A stretch of DNA of 63,571 nt, from positions 1-63,571 of the forward strand of contig JAPPGI010000228.1 of assembly GCA_028874985.1 (NCBI GenBank). Reading direction: 5' to 3'. A model generated the notes under the pieces. It made no database searches. It saw only the letters and a list, made by a program, of their open reading frames with translations, and was not told the DNA's origin. The position numbers and the translations under genes are program-made. This DNA is from Gemmatimonadota bacterium (GTDB lineage Bacteria; Gemmatimonadota; Gemmatimonadetes; Longimicrobiales; Gaopeijiaceae). Below, piece after piece: positions 34,651 through 43,149 of the stretch (its first letter is position 1; each line of letters starts with the position of its first letter).

Positions 34651-35700
34651 TTGGGCAGGATCGCGCTGATCGGGGGGGATGGTATAGGACCCGAGGTGAT
34701 CCGGGTGGCGGAGGTGGTGCTGGAGGCCGCCGCCGCCGGGCATGGGATCCGGGTCACCTTGGATCACTGGGATCTGGGCGCGGATCGCTACCTGCGCGAC
34801 GGAGTGACCATCACCGACGAGGAACGTGACCGTCTGACCGGCGACTACGACGCCGCGCTGCTGGGCGCGCTCGGCGACCCCCGGGTCCCGGACAACGCTC
34901 ACGCGCGGGACATCCTGCTGGGCCTGCGCTTCTCGGCCGACCTGTACATCAACTTCCGGCCGTGCAGGCTTCTCGTGCCGGACCTCTCGCCTCTGCGAAA
35001 CACCGACCCCGGCATCGATATCGTCTTCTTCCGGGAGAACACCGAGGGGCTGTACGCGGGGGTGGGGGGCAGCTTCAAGACCGGGACCAGGGACGAGATC
35101 GCCACCGAACAGAGCATCAATACCTGGAGGGGCGTCGAGCGCATCGTCCGGGCCGCCTTCGAACACGCGGCGAGGACCGGGAGGGGCAGGGTGACACTGG
35201 TGGACAAGGCGAATGTTCTGCGGCACGAGGGAGGGCTGTGGCGGCGGGTCTTCGCCGAAGTGGGAGTCGGATTTCCGGACATCGCCCGGGACGCGATGTA
35301 CGTGGACGCCATGGCGATGGACCTGGTGCGGCGCCCCCATCGCTACGAGGTGGTGGTCACCTCGAACCTCTTCGGTGACATCCTCAGCGATCTCGGGGCG
35401 CAGGTCACCGGGGGGTTGGGGCTCGCGCCGTCCGGGAACCTCAACCCGGGTTCGTGGGCGCTCTTCGAACCCGTGCACGGTTCGGCGCCGGACATCGCCG
35501 GCCGGGGAATCGCGAACCCGCTGGCGGCCGTCGGGTGCGCGAGTCTCGCGTTGGCCCATCTGGGCTCCGAGGAGGCCGCCGCCGCCGTGGACGAGTGCAT
35601 CGTGGCGTCGATCCGCGAGGGTGTGACGACTCCCGATCTGGGTGGGCATGCCACGACGCGAACGGTCGGGGAGTGGATGGCGGCGAGGCTGGCAGACTAG
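34651..35700 (+). CDS. Isocitrate/isopropylmalate dehydrogenase family protein
   Basis: 349-residue NAD-dependent beta-decarboxylating dehydrogenase. It opens RIALIGGDGIGPEVIRVAEV. Substrate motifs are FFRENTEGLYAGVGGSF, the catalytic Lys in VTLVDKANVLRHEGGLW, and the Asp motif VVTSNLFGDILSDLGAQVTGG. NAD-site residues lie in EPVHGSAPDIAGRGIANPLA. It may act on 3-isopropylmalate (leucine pathway) or tartrate/isocitrate analogues; the sequence does not settle this. No leuCD genes are near. The start is a TTG at 34651 with GGAGG four bases upstream. It is convergent with the decarboxylase gene. Confidence 0.9.
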   Translation: MGRIALIGGDGIGPEVIRVAEVVLEAAAAGHGIRVTLDHWDLGADRYLRDGVTITDEERDRLTGDYDAALLGALGDPRVPDNAHARDILLGLRFSADLYINFRPCRLLVPDLSPLRNTDPGIDIVFFRENTEGLYAGVGGSFKTGTRDEIATEQSINTWRGVERIVRAAFEHAARTGRGRVTLVDKANVLRHEGGLWRRVFAEVGVGFPDIARDAMYVDAMAMDLVRRPHRYEVVVTSNLFGDILSDLGAQVTGGLGLAPSGNLNPGSWALFEPVHGSAPDIAGRGIANPLAAVGCASLALAHLGSEEAAAAVDECIVASIREGVTTPDLGGHATTRTVGEWMAARLAD

Positions 35701-35729
35701 CTTAGCTAGATAGCTTAGCTAAGCTAAGC
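35701..35729. terminator. AGCT/TTAGC palindromic block between convergent genes
   Basis: A short AT-rich run of iterated AGCTTAGCTA units fills the 29-bp gap. TAGCTTAGCTAAGCTA at 35711-35726 is a perfect 16-bp palindrome. It contrasts sharply with the GC-rich surroundings. Placed between converging stops, it could act as a bidirectional terminator or a protein-binding site. Confidence 0.45.
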
Positions 35730-37217
35730 TCAATCGCCATGCACTTCTTCCACGGTCCCGCTTTCCCCATGGCGAAGTCGAAACAGCGCGTCCCGCCCGA
35801 AGCGCTCGGCGGCCGACAGAGTCTCCCGCACATCGTCCCATGTGGTGTTGTGGTTGACGATGCAGAGCCTCAGCGAGAACCTCCCGCCCGGCATGGCCGA
35901 GGATACGAACGCGGGGTCGTCCCAGAACAGGCGGGCCAGCACGTTGCGGTTGATTTCGTCGAGGTCGTGGTCCGCGATGCCCTGGCCGGACGGATCGACG
36001 CGGAAGCACACGACGCTCAGCGACGCGGGGCTCGTGCACTTCAGCACGGGACTCTCGTCGATGTACTCCTGTGCGCGTTCGGCGTATTCGAGCCCGTTGG
36101 AGATGGCCTGTCTGAATGCGGCCATCCCGAACGTATGCACCGACATCCAGATCTTGAGCGCCCGCGCGGAGCGGCTCATCTGAAGGCCGCGGTCCCAGAA
36201 GTTGGGATGACCGGCGCCCCACAGCGCGTCCTGCAGGAAGTCGGGCCGGATCGCGAACGGCCTTTCGAGCGTCGAGATGTCCCTGACCATGAGGCAGCCC
36301 GCTTCATAGGGCTGGAAGAACCACTTGTGCGCGTCGAGCCCGACGGAGTCGGCGCGGTCGATGCCGCGCAGGATGCGCCTGCCCTGTTCGGTCACGACCG
36401 CGAACCCGCCGTACGCGGCGTCGACGTGCAGCCAGATGTCCTCCGACCCGCAGAAGTCGGCCAGCTCCTCCAGCGGATCGACGGCTCCGGTCGCGGTGGC
36501 CCCGGCGTTCGCGCACACCGCGATGGGCTCCAGTCCGGCGGCGCGGTCCGCCGCCACCATTGAGGCCAGTTCGCCCATGTCGATGCGAAAACGGTCGTCG
36601 CTCGGGACGACCCGGGCGTGCTCCGGGCGGACACCCACGATCTTGACGGCCCTCAGGTGGGCACTGTGGCTCTGATCACTCATGTACACGCTGGCGCTCT
36701 CCGGGTATCCGGCGGCTTCCCTCGCCGCCACGAGCGCATCCAGGCTCGCGGCGGAGCCACCGCTCGTCAGCACCCCCCCCGCCGTGTCCGGGTAGCCGAG
36801 CCATTGGCGAAACCAGTCGACGACCACGCATTCTAGCTGGCTCGTGCCGCTCGCGACGAGCCAGTTGCAGGAGTTCACGTTGTAGCCCGCAGCCAGGAAG
36901 TCCGCGATGACTCCCGGCCATGTGGTGGAGGACGGCACGAAGCCGAAGCAACGGGGGTGGTCGAGGCTGAGCGCCAGTGGCAGGACGTCGACCAGGGCCC
37001 GCTCCAGAATCTCCTCGGGCGCCCGCCCGGTTTCCGGCGGATCCTCCATGAGCTTCTCGACAAGCTCGTCACGAAACTCGCCGTCCCATGCCGCTTTCCG
37101 GTCCAGCTCCCCGCTGCGCCGTACGAGAGCCTCGGCTGCCCTTGCGGCCAGATCCAGCATGGCCGGGGCGGGCATCCGGAGACAGTCCGGGGGCATGGGA
37201 CCCGAAGTGTCCCGCAC
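35730..37217 (-). CDS. Group II PLP-dependent amino-acid decarboxylase (aromatic-type)
   Basis: About 495 residues. Fold-type I PLP enzyme of the aromatic-L-amino-acid/glutamate decarboxylase family. Cofactor residues: SGGSAASLDALVAARE, the Asp of WLHVDAAYGGFAVV and the Schiff-base Lys in LDAHKWFFQPYEAGCLMV. The C-terminal domain contains RFSLRLCIVNHNTTWDDV. The start is chosen as the GTG at 37217 because AAGGAG lies six bases upstream. An ATG at 37256 would add 13 residues. Such enzymes decarboxylate aromatic amino acids or act on related substrates; the exact one is unclear. It is separated from the thiolase gene by a divergent 459-bp gap. Confidence 0.92.
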   Translation of the reverse strand: MRDTSGPMPPDCLRMPAPAMLDLAARAAEALVRRSGELDRKAAWDGEFRDELVEKLMEDPPETGRAPEEILERALVDVLPLALSLDHPRCFGFVPSSTTWPGVIADFLAAGYNVNSCNWLVASGTSQLECVVVDWFRQWLGYPDTAGGVLTSGGSAASLDALVAAREAAGYPESASVYMSDQSHSAHLRAVKIVGVRPEHARVVPSDDRFRIDMGELASMVAADRAAGLEPIAVCANAGATATGAVDPLEELADFCGSEDIWLHVDAAYGGFAVVTEQGRRILRGIDRADSVGLDAHKWFFQPYEAGCLMVRDISTLERPFAIRPDFLQDALWGAGHPNFWDRGLQMSRSARALKIWMSVHTFGMAAFRQAISNGLEYAERAQEYIDESPVLKCTSPASLSVVCFRVDPSGQGIADHDLDEINRNVLARLFWDDPAFVSSAMPGGRFSLRLCIVNHNTTWDDVRETLSAAERFGRDALFRLRHGESGTVEEVHGD

Positions 37218-37676
37218 CTGGTTCTCCTTGGAGGTTTCCTTTGCTCTTCGACGCATTCTCCGCTCCGCTCATGGTCGCTAAGTCATCCGGCAGTTGCCGG
37301 TTAGGTGCCACTATGGTACAAGCTTACACCGTGGATTCCCACCCGGCGATCCGTCGGCGGAGCGACGCTCGGCAGGTGGTCGCTGATGTGGCCCGCGCGG
37401 CGTTGCCGCGCCTTCAACAGGGTCGGCCGGGCCCGCGAGTGGCCGGTGACCCTGGCGAGACGCCTCACCGGGCCCTTCCCGGCCCGCTACGGCTTGAACC
37501 CCGCCTTTACCCGGAGGTAGCTTTCAGTCCCTTCGCGATGGTGCTCCGGGCGCGCGGGTTCGCGCAGCGGGGTGCGAAGGGACGGGGCGGTGACGCGGCT
37601 CCTTTCCGGGCGGGACACGTCGGCGGGGAGCGAAACGACCAGATCAGGGAGCGGTAGGGCACCGCAGGAGCGATAC
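37218..37676. other. Divergent intergenic region between decarboxylase and thiolase
   Basis: No gene is supported in this gap; short open frames have atypical composition and no ribosome-binding site. A dyad CCGGCA-GT-TGCCGG at 37287-37300 lies near the decarboxylase end and is a candidate operator for a shared regulator. A less GC-rich stretch around 37310-37335 (CTATGGTACAAGCTTACA) is a plausible promoter zone, but no convincing -35/-10 pair with correct spacing is visible. Confidence 0.4.
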
Positions 37677-38882
37677 ATGGGAACTCAGGGCTTCGAGAAG
37701 GAGATCGTCTTTCTGTCGGGAAAGCGAACTCCCTTCGGCACCTTCGGCGGTTCGTTGAAGGAGTTCAGCGCCACCGACCTTGGCGTGCTGTCGGCGGAAG
37801 CGGCGCTGGAGGCGGCGGGAATCGAACCGGCGCAGGTGGGCCACGTCTTCTACGGCAACGCCCTGCAGACCGCCGCCGACGCCATCTACCTGGCCCGGCA
37901 CGTCGGCCTTCGCGCCGGGGTGCCCCGGGAGGCCGGGGCCCTCACGGTGAACCGTCTGTGCGGCTCCGGCTTCCAGGCCATCGTGTCGGGGGCGCAGGAG
38001 ATCCTGCTGGGGGGGACGGAGGTCGCGCTGTGCGGGGGCGCTGAGTCCATGAGCCAGGCACCCCACGTGATACGGGGCGCCCGCTGGGGGGGGTTGCGGC
38101 TCGGCCCGGCGGCGAACGGCTTCCAGGATCTGCTCTGGGAGGCCCTGCTGGACTCTCACTGCGGCCTCACCATGGCGCAGACCGCCGAGGAGCTCGCGGA
38201 GCGTTACGGCGTGACCCGGGAGGAGGCGGACCAGGTGGCTCTGAACAGCCAGCAGCGGGCCGGCTCGGCCTGGGAGGCGGGCCGCTACGATGCGGAAGTC
38301 GCGCCCGTCACCGTGAAGACCCGCAAGGGAGAGTCCCTCTTCGCGGTCGACGAGCACATGCGGCCCGATACCACGATGGAGGCGCTCGGACGGCTTCGTC
38401 CCTACTTCAGGAAGGACGGCCTGGTCACCGCGGGCAACGCCAGCGGGATCGGCGACGGGGCCGCCTCGGTGGTGCTGGCCGAACGGGGATGGGCGGAGGC
38501 CAACGGGGCCTCGCCGATCGGCCGCCTGGTTTCGTGGGGGTTTGCGGGTGTCGATCCGCGAATCATGGGGATCGGGCCGGCACCGGCCGCCCGCGCGGCG
38601 CTGGCGGCCGCCGGGCTCGGCCTGGAGGCCATGGACCTGGTCGAGGTCAACGAAGCCTTCGCGCCCCAGTACAAGGCCGTCGAGAAGGAACTGGGACTCG
38701 ACCCCGAGCGCACCAACGTGAACGGCGGCGCGATCGCCATCACGCATCCGCTGGGAGCCTCCGGGGCCAGGATCACCCTGCACCTGCTCCACGAGTTGCG
38801 GCGCCGGGGCGCGAGCTACGGGCTCGGATCGGCGTGCATCGGGGGCGGCCAGGGCGGGGCGGTCGTGGTCGAGGCGTACTGA
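37677..38882 (+). CDS. Acetyl-CoA acetyltransferase / thiolase
   Basis: 401-residue thiolase. The nucleophile Cys lies in NRLCGSGFQAIVSGAQ; the C-terminal active-site pieces are the His of AITHPLGASGAR and the second Cys in GSACIGGGQGGA. It condenses or cleaves acyl-CoAs. With the 3-hydroxyacyl-CoA dehydrogenase just downstream and the crotonase at 44975 it provides three successive steps of beta-oxidation or acetoacetyl-CoA/butyryl-CoA metabolism. ATG at 37677 has AGGAG at 37666-37670 with a six-base gap. Confidence 0.95.
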   Translation: MGTQGFEKEIVFLSGKRTPFGTFGGSLKEFSATDLGVLSAEAALEAAGIEPAQVGHVFYGNALQTAADAIYLARHVGLRAGVPREAGALTVNRLCGSGFQAIVSGAQEILLGGTEVALCGGAESMSQAPHVIRGARWGGLRLGPAANGFQDLLWEALLDSHCGLTMAQTAEELAERYGVTREEADQVALNSQQRAGSAWEAGRYDAEVAPVTVKTRKGESLFAVDEHMRPDTTMEALGRLRPYFRKDGLVTAGNASGIGDGAASVVLAERGWAEANGASPIGRLVSWGFAGVDPRIMGIGPAPAARAALAAAGLGLEAMDLVEVNEAFAPQYKAVEKELGLDPERTNVNGGAIAITHPLGASGARITLHLLHELRRRGASYGLGSACIGGGQGGAVVVEAY

Positions 38883-38894
38883 GGACGCACGGTC

Positions 38895-39788
38895 GTGCCG
38901 ATGAGCTCCGGGGGACCGCTGACGCGCCGCGACTTCGACCGGGTCATGCGGCGTGCGGCCGAGCTTGCCGCGGATGATCCGGGAGGGACGGGAGACGCCT
39001 TCAGCGATGCGGAGGTGGTGCGAATCGGGCGGGAGGTGGGGCTGCCGGAACGGCATGTGCGGCGTGCTCTGGCCGAGCATCGGGCGGGTTCCGGGGGGAC
39101 GGGCGATGGGTGGTGGAGCACTGGAAAGCGGATGCTGCTGCTGCGCGACGAGATCCGGGCCAGCCGCACCATCGAGCGGCCGCGCGCCGCGATCCGGCGG
39201 GAATTGGACGAATTCATGGTGGGTGGCCAGCTGCTGCAGCGGGTTCGCCTGGGCGATGACCTGCTCCAGTACCGGCCCGCCGTCGACTGGATGTCGAGGG
39301 TGGCCAGGGGGGCGAGCTTCAGATCGCGGCAGCACTATGTCGCATCGTCGCGGCTTGTCGAGATCCGCCTGGAGCGAGTGGAGGCCGGGTCCACGCTGGT
39401 GGGTATCCGGGTCGATCCGGGAATCGCGGCCAACTACCGGAACTGGTGGGCGTTGGCGTCGATCGCCGCGGGAGGGGTGGGGGGCGCGGCCGTCGCGCTG
39501 AGCATGGACCCCTCGCTGTTGGCCTTCGGAGGGATCGTCGTCGCCGGAACGACGGCGTTCCTGTTGTCGTCGCTGGCGGTCGTTCTGCTGGCCGGCCCGG
39601 GATTCCGCCGCAGGCTGGCCGATGTTCAATCGGAGGTCGAAGGGGTGCTGGACGGCCTCGAGAGGGAGAACGGACTCGAACCGCCGCCGCCCGCGTGGCG
39701 GCGCTGGGTACGGCGCCACTTCCACGGTGTGGCGCGTGAAATGATGGGAACCGAACAAGGAGATTCGAATTGGAGATCGAAAAGGTAG
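38895..39788 (+). CDS. Hypothetical membrane protein, 297 aa
   Basis: Not recognised. It starts at GTG 38895 (or ATG 38901), 12 bp after the thiolase. It is soluble and helical over residues 1-180, with RDFDRVMRRAAELA and FSDAEVVRIGREVGLPERHVRRALAEH resembling a short SHOCT-like or helix-turn-helix module. Two transmembrane helices follow at about 184-206 and 212-234, and a basic cytoplasmic tail. The stop overlaps the start of the hydroxyacyl-CoA dehydrogenase gene by 19 bp, so it is probably co-expressed with the acyl-CoA genes. Its role there is unknown. Confidence 0.75.
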   Translation: MPMSSGGPLTRRDFDRVMRRAAELAADDPGGTGDAFSDAEVVRIGREVGLPERHVRRALAEHRAGSGGTGDGWWSTGKRMLLLRDEIRASRTIERPRAAIRRELDEFMVGGQLLQRVRLGDDLLQYRPAVDWMSRVARGASFRSRQHYVASSRLVEIRLERVEAGSTLVGIRVDPGIAANYRNWWALASIAAGGVGGAAVALSMDPSLLAFGGIVVAGTTAFLLSSLAVVLLAGPGFRRRLADVQSEVEGVLDGLERENGLEPPPPAWRRWVRRHFHGVAREMMGTEQGDSNWRSKR

Positions 39789-40648
39789 GCGTGGCCGGAT
39801 GCGGCCTGATGGGGAGCGGCATCGTCGAGGTGTCCGCGAAGGCGGGGTGCGATGTCGTGGTGCGGGAGATCGACGAGGACGCGTTGGCGGCCGGCAGAGC
39901 CAGGGTGTCGAAGTCGCTGGACCGGGCCGTGGCGAAGGGCAAGCTGGACGCGGCGGCGCGCGACGAGGCCCTGGCGAGAATCACCTTCACCACATCGCTG
40001 GACGCGCTCGCGGACCGGGACATGGTGATCGAGGCGATCGTCGAGTCGCTCGATGCCAAGAACGAGCTGTTCGGCCATCTGGACGGCGTCTGCCCCGACG
40101 AGACGATCTTCGCTTCCAACACGAGCTCGCTGACCGTGACCGACATGGCCGCGGCCACCTCGCGGCCGGACCGCTTCGTGGGCCTCCACTTCTTCAATCC
40201 CGTGCCGGTCATGAAGCTGGTCGAGGTCGTCAGGACGATCGTCACCAGCCGGGAGACCTTCGAGGCGGCAAGCGCCTTCGCCAGGCGGGTCGGGAAGGTC
40301 CCCATCACGGCCAGGGACAACTCGGGCTTCGTCGTCAACCTGCTCCTGGTCCCCTATCTGCTCGACGCGATCCGGCAACTGGAACGCGGCGTGGCGAGCG
40401 TCGAGGACATCGACAGGGCGATGACCCTCGGCTGTGGGTACCCCATGGGGCCCCTTACGCTCGGTGACTTCGTGGGGCTCGACACGCTGCTGCACGTCGC
40501 CGACATCATGTACGGCGAGTACCGGGAAGAGCGCTACGCGGCCCCTCCCCTCCTCAAGCGGCTCGTGGCGATGGGGCGGTACGGGAGAAAGACGGGGGCG
40601 GGCTTCTACGACTGGACGCCCACCGGGCCGGTACCCTTGGAGGTGTGA
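39770..40648 (+). CDS. 3-hydroxyacyl-CoA (3-hydroxybutyryl-CoA) dehydrogenase
   Basis: 292-residue single-function dehydrogenase that oxidises or forms 3-hydroxyacyl-CoA with NAD(H). The Rossmann motif is GVAGCGLMGSGIVE; the family signature region HFFNPVPVMKLVEVV and the catalytic His/Glu area are intact. The C-terminal helical domain contains TLGCGYPMGPLTLGDFVGLD. The TTG start at 39770 has AAGGAG upstream with normal spacing and overlaps the previous stop. Its size equals stand-alone 3-hydroxybutyryl-CoA dehydrogenases rather than fused FadB proteins. Confidence 0.95.
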   Translation: MEIEKVGVAGCGLMGSGIVEVSAKAGCDVVVREIDEDALAAGRARVSKSLDRAVAKGKLDAAARDEALARITFTTSLDALADRDMVIEAIVESLDAKNELFGHLDGVCPDETIFASNTSSLTVTDMAAATSRPDRFVGLHFFNPVPVMKLVEVVRTIVTSRETFEAASAFARRVGKVPITARDNSGFVVNLLLVPYLLDAIRQLERGVASVEDIDRAMTLGCGYPMGPLTLGDFVGLDTLLHVADIMYGEYREERYAAPPLLKRLVAMGRYGRKTGAGFYDWTPTGPVPLEV

Positions 40649-40692
40649 TCGGCGGCCCTACCAATCGCTGGCGAAAGGCCGCGACCGGCGAC

Positions 40693-40896
40693 TTAGCGCC
40701 GCGACCGTCGTTGCCGTCTGCGCTCGCGGCGAATCGCCGCCTCCCGCCGGCGTTTCCGTTGCGCACTCGGCTTTTCGTAGAACCGGCGCTTCCTGAGCTC
40801 GGAATAGAGTCCCGAGCGCTGCACCTTGCGCTTGAACCTGCGAAGAGCCCGTTCCAGGCTCTCGTTTTCCTTGACGAAGACTTCCAACCGCATCAT
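40693..40896 (-). CDS. rpsU: 30S ribosomal protein S21
   Basis: 67 residues, highly basic. The bS21 pattern is visible: [20 protein letters not shown], then [17 protein letters not shown] and an Arg-rich tail. Two adjacent ATG codons (40896, 40893) are possible starts. bS21 sits near the anti-Shine-Dalgarno region of the small subunit. It is convergent with the hydroxyacyl-CoA dehydrogenase gene. No ribosome-binding sequence is obvious. Confidence 0.95.
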   Translation of the reverse strand: MMRLEVFVKENESLERALRRFKRKVQRSGLYSELRKRRFYEKPSAQRKRRREAAIRRERRRQRRSRR

Positions 40897-41132
40897 CCCG
40901 CGTTGGGGCGTTGACGTTTGCCGGGACCGCCGGCGAGTTCAAGACCGGCCGGGCCACCTCTTCGACCCGCCGGGTCTCCCGCGGAACTGCCGGGAGCGAA
41001 CGCTAATGATAGACACGGCGCCCCCGACGTGGCAAGGACTGATCAGCGCAACGGATCAGCGCAGTGGCGAGTGCGGATCGCCGTGCCGCACGGCCCGCAC
41101 CCCGCCGCCCATCCCCGCTTCCCTTGCGTCGG

Positions 41133-41150
41133 CTGTAAACAAATGCTTAC
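41133..41150. promoter_or_regulatory. Shared AT-rich motif, copy 1
   Basis: CTGTAAACAAATGCTTAC lies in an otherwise GC-rich gap before the orphan gene at 41185. It matches the copy at 42836-42853 at 15 of 18 positions and shares the TAWACAA-N4-TTAY core with a third at 42956. It probably represents a promoter or operator for the cluster; the binding protein is unknown. Confidence 0.45.
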
Positions 41151-41184
41151 TTTTCGCGCCCTCCCACTTCCACCGGCTCGCTCC

Positions 41185-41589
41185 ATGCACCCGACGATCA
41201 CGACGGTAAGCCGCCCCGAGGCGATGGCCGATGTGCCGGGAATCTGTGAACTTCCCCTCACTCGCGCCGTCGTCCAGTACCGTGATGTCCACGAACTGGA
41301 TCGGCGTGGGGGACGGATCCAGGACATCGGGTTGGCCGTGGTGGTCGAGGGACGTTTCGCGGCGTCGGTGCGTGCCATGGATCTGGGTTCGGCGGAGGTG
41401 AAGTACCTGAACCTTGCCTCCGAACTCGTGATTCTCGACTGGGTGTACGATCCCACGCTGGCGCACATGCGAACCCTGGCCGGGGCGGAGGGCGAAGGTG
41501 CGGCTACCGCGGGCGGACCGCCCTCCGGGGAGCTTCGGCGATTCTGCTTCGACCTGGCCCTGCGGGTCCTGGCGCGGCGCGGCTTTTAG
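41185..41589 (+). CDS. Hypothetical protein of the 41-44 kb orphan cluster (1)
   Basis: Not recognised, about 134 residues. The start is uncertain: ATG at 41185 is preferred because the AT-rich motif lies upstream; 41224 is an alternative and 41143 falls inside the motif. The body is a soluble alpha/beta protein (ELPLTRAVVQYRDVHELDRRG, IQDIGLAVVVEGRFAASVRAMD, SELVILDWVYDPTLAHM, RRFCFDLALRVLARRGF). No signal peptide. It is followed 18 bp later by another orphan gene in the same direction. Confidence 0.55.
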   Translation: MHPTITTVSRPEAMADVPGICELPLTRAVVQYRDVHELDRRGGRIQDIGLAVVVEGRFAASVRAMDLGSAEVKYLNLASELVILDWVYDPTLAHMRTLAGAEGEGAATAGGPPSGELRRFCFDLALRVLARRGF

Positions 41590-41607
41590 CCGCTGTCGCG
41601 CCCGACT

Positions 41608-42126
41608 TTGCTCAGGATAGGCTTCCGCGACATATGCAAGGATCTGGATCTGCACGGCAGCACCGTGGTACGGATCATAACCGACCCGGGCGAGGTGACC
41701 CGCGTCCGTCTCGACTATGAGGCCAACTCGCTGGTCTTCCGCCCCGCCGGCGCATGGCCTTTCCAGCTCCTTGAGGCGATCCGGGAGGTCTTCCCGGGGG
41801 TGCGCGTCGACCCTGTCGATTCGGCCGGCCCCGGCGGAGCGGGGGGATGCCTGGTCCGCTTCGGCGTCCCCGTGACCTTCGGCGAACTGCAATCGAGCCT
41901 CCTGGCCATGCGGCGGGGACTGGGTGACCTGGTCGCTCGCTTCGAGCCCGAGAGATTCCAGTCTGTCCGGGGTCTGGTATCGACCTTCGGCGAACGTGCC
42001 ACCCTCGAGCGAATCGCCTCCCGCGGGGATGACGCCGGGGGGTGGAGGATCGGCCGACGGATGCCGCGCGCGGTTGACGATAAACCGGCAGGCGCGCGGG
42101 AAGAGACCCGCCCGATGGTTCACTGA
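41608..42126 (+). CDS. Hypothetical protein of the orphan cluster (2)
   Basis: Not recognised, 172 residues, start TTG at 41608 (no clear ribosome-binding site). An N-terminal mixed beta/alpha region (STVVRIITDPGEVTRVRLDYEANSL is one stretch, in part) is followed by a helix-rich half with GELQSSLLAMRRGLGDLVARF and a basic tail. No membrane or catalytic motif. It lies between two other unrecognised genes in the same orientation, and probably shares a transcript with them. Confidence 0.5.
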   Translation: MLRIGFRDICKDLDLHGSTVVRIITDPGEVTRVRLDYEANSLVFRPAGAWPFQLLEAIREVFPGVRVDPVDSAGPGGAGGCLVRFGVPVTFGELQSSLLAMRRGLGDLVARFEPERFQSVRGLVSTFGERATLERIASRGDDAGGWRIGRRMPRAVDDKPAGAREETRPMVH

Positions 42127-42144
42127 AAACCAGGGAGACCCCAG

Positions 42145-42738
42145 TTGCAGATAGGTGAACAGAGCGTAAGAAGGGAGCCGAGAACGCCCCTTGACGGCCC
42201 CGTCGAGACTCCCGAGGTGCTGTACTTCGGCTACTACTCGTACCGGCGCCGCCACGCCGACCGGCTCCTGCGGCTGGTCCCCCGCGAGGCTGTCCGCGGC
42301 CTCTACGCGAAGGCTCGGGAGTGGGCCAAGGCACGGGGACTGCACGATACGCGGGACCCCATGGCCACGCTCACCCGCTTTGCCGAGCATCTCCTGCCGC
42401 TACCGACGTTCGAAATCTGGTTGGCGGACCGCCAGCGCCACCCACTCCGGTACATCGAGGATTGTGGGCGCACTCCCCACAGCCCGGCGCCCGTTCGTCC
42501 CGCCAAGGTGGAGGAACGGCCTTTCGACTTCTGCGGCCGGACCTGGGTCGCTTCCCTGCATGTCTTCGTCGACGGAAGACGGTGGCGAGGGTTCCTGAGA
42601 TTCAGGAAAGAGGGACACACCCGGCGGTACCACACGGCCCACATTTTCCTTGAGGATTCGGCGCGGGAGGTGCGGAGGAGTTTCCGGGAGTTCGACGGAG
42701 CCGCGTTGGGGGCGTTCCTGCGCTCCGTTCTCCCGTAG
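42145..42738 (+). CDS. Hypothetical protein of the orphan cluster (3)
   Basis: Not recognised, 197 residues, start TTG at 42145 (GGGAGA upstream). It is rich in Arg, Tyr and Trp: YFGYYSYRRRHADRLLRLVP, WAKARGLHDTRDPM, FCGRTWVASLHVFVDGRRW, FLRFRKEGHTRRYHTAHIF. A beta-rich, nucleic-acid-binding or signal-reading role is possible, but no known motif is present. It begins 18 bp after the previous gene and is followed by a long regulatory gap. Confidence 0.55.
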   Translation: MQIGEQSVRREPRTPLDGPVETPEVLYFGYYSYRRRHADRLLRLVPREAVRGLYAKAREWAKARGLHDTRDPMATLTRFAEHLLPLPTFEIWLADRQRHPLRYIEDCGRTPHSPAPVRPAKVEERPFDFCGRTWVASLHVFVDGRRWRGFLRFRKEGHTRRYHTAHIFLEDSAREVRRSFREFDGAALGAFLRSVLP

Positions 42739-42835
42739 CGACGGCGAGCCACCGGTCTTTCGGACGGCTGGGGCGGACTTGCCGTTTTTGGGTAAAAATC
42801 CGTTTCTGTTTCTCGATCCCACGCGCTTGGCCCGC

Positions 42836-42853
42836 CTGTATACAACTGCTTAT
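42836..42853. promoter_or_regulatory. Shared AT-rich motif, copy 2
   Basis: CTGTATACAACTGCTTAT: 15 of 18 bases equal the motif at 41133-41150. It contains the TGTATACA palindrome. It precedes the second part of the orphan cluster by about 300 bp. Confidence 0.45.
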
Positions 42854-42955
42854 CAGTTTGACACTTAGACGGTATCGGTTTCGTCACTCCCAAGCCCCCG
42901 CCACTCCCCCGGAAACAGGTGGTTTCGCAGAATCGGGCTTTTTGTAACTCATTGT

Positions 42956-42970
42956 TATACAAAGATTTAT
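42956..42970. promoter_or_regulatory. Shared AT-rich motif, copy 3 / extended -10 candidate
   Basis: TATACAAAGATTTAT matches the TAWACAA-N4-TTAY consensus of the two other copies. TGT precedes it, so TGTTATACAA could also serve as an extended -10 for the gene at 43150. Confidence 0.4.
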
Positions 42971-43149
42971 GTAAGGTGCCCGACGGCTGGACGTGTCTTG
43001 CGGACCGCATTCTCACCCCTTAAGGTTCCAGCGCCCGCAAGGAGGGGGGAACCGATGGTCGGGACGCCCAACGGGCAGAATGCTCGCACCGGGTTTGCTT
43101 CCGGGCAATCCCGAATTAAATCATCTTCCAGAAGGGGGTCCGGTTGACC

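Larger units (their letters stand above)
42739..43149. other. Long intergenic region with AT-rich promoter-like elements
   Basis: No gene is supported here. The base composition drops in two places. CTGTATACAACTGCTTAT at 42836-42853 and TATACAA-AGAT-TTAT at 42956-42970 share the TAWACAA-N4-TTAY pattern of the copy at 41133. The second contains TGTTATACAA, an extended -10-like sequence. Some GC-rich segments with inverted repeats follow, then AGAAGGGGG just before the next start. I expect regulated promoters for the small downstream genes. Confidence 0.5.

Noticed and set aside
37320-37660. Short open frames in the decarboxylase-thiolase gap
   Set aside because: They lack ribosome-binding sites, have Arg/Pro-rich composition and no recognisable pattern.
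40897-41132. Gene upstream of the orphan cluster in the rpsU gap
   Set aside because: In-frame extension from 40918 gives a Pro/Ala/Gly-rich sequence without a start signal; it is best read as non-coding leader.
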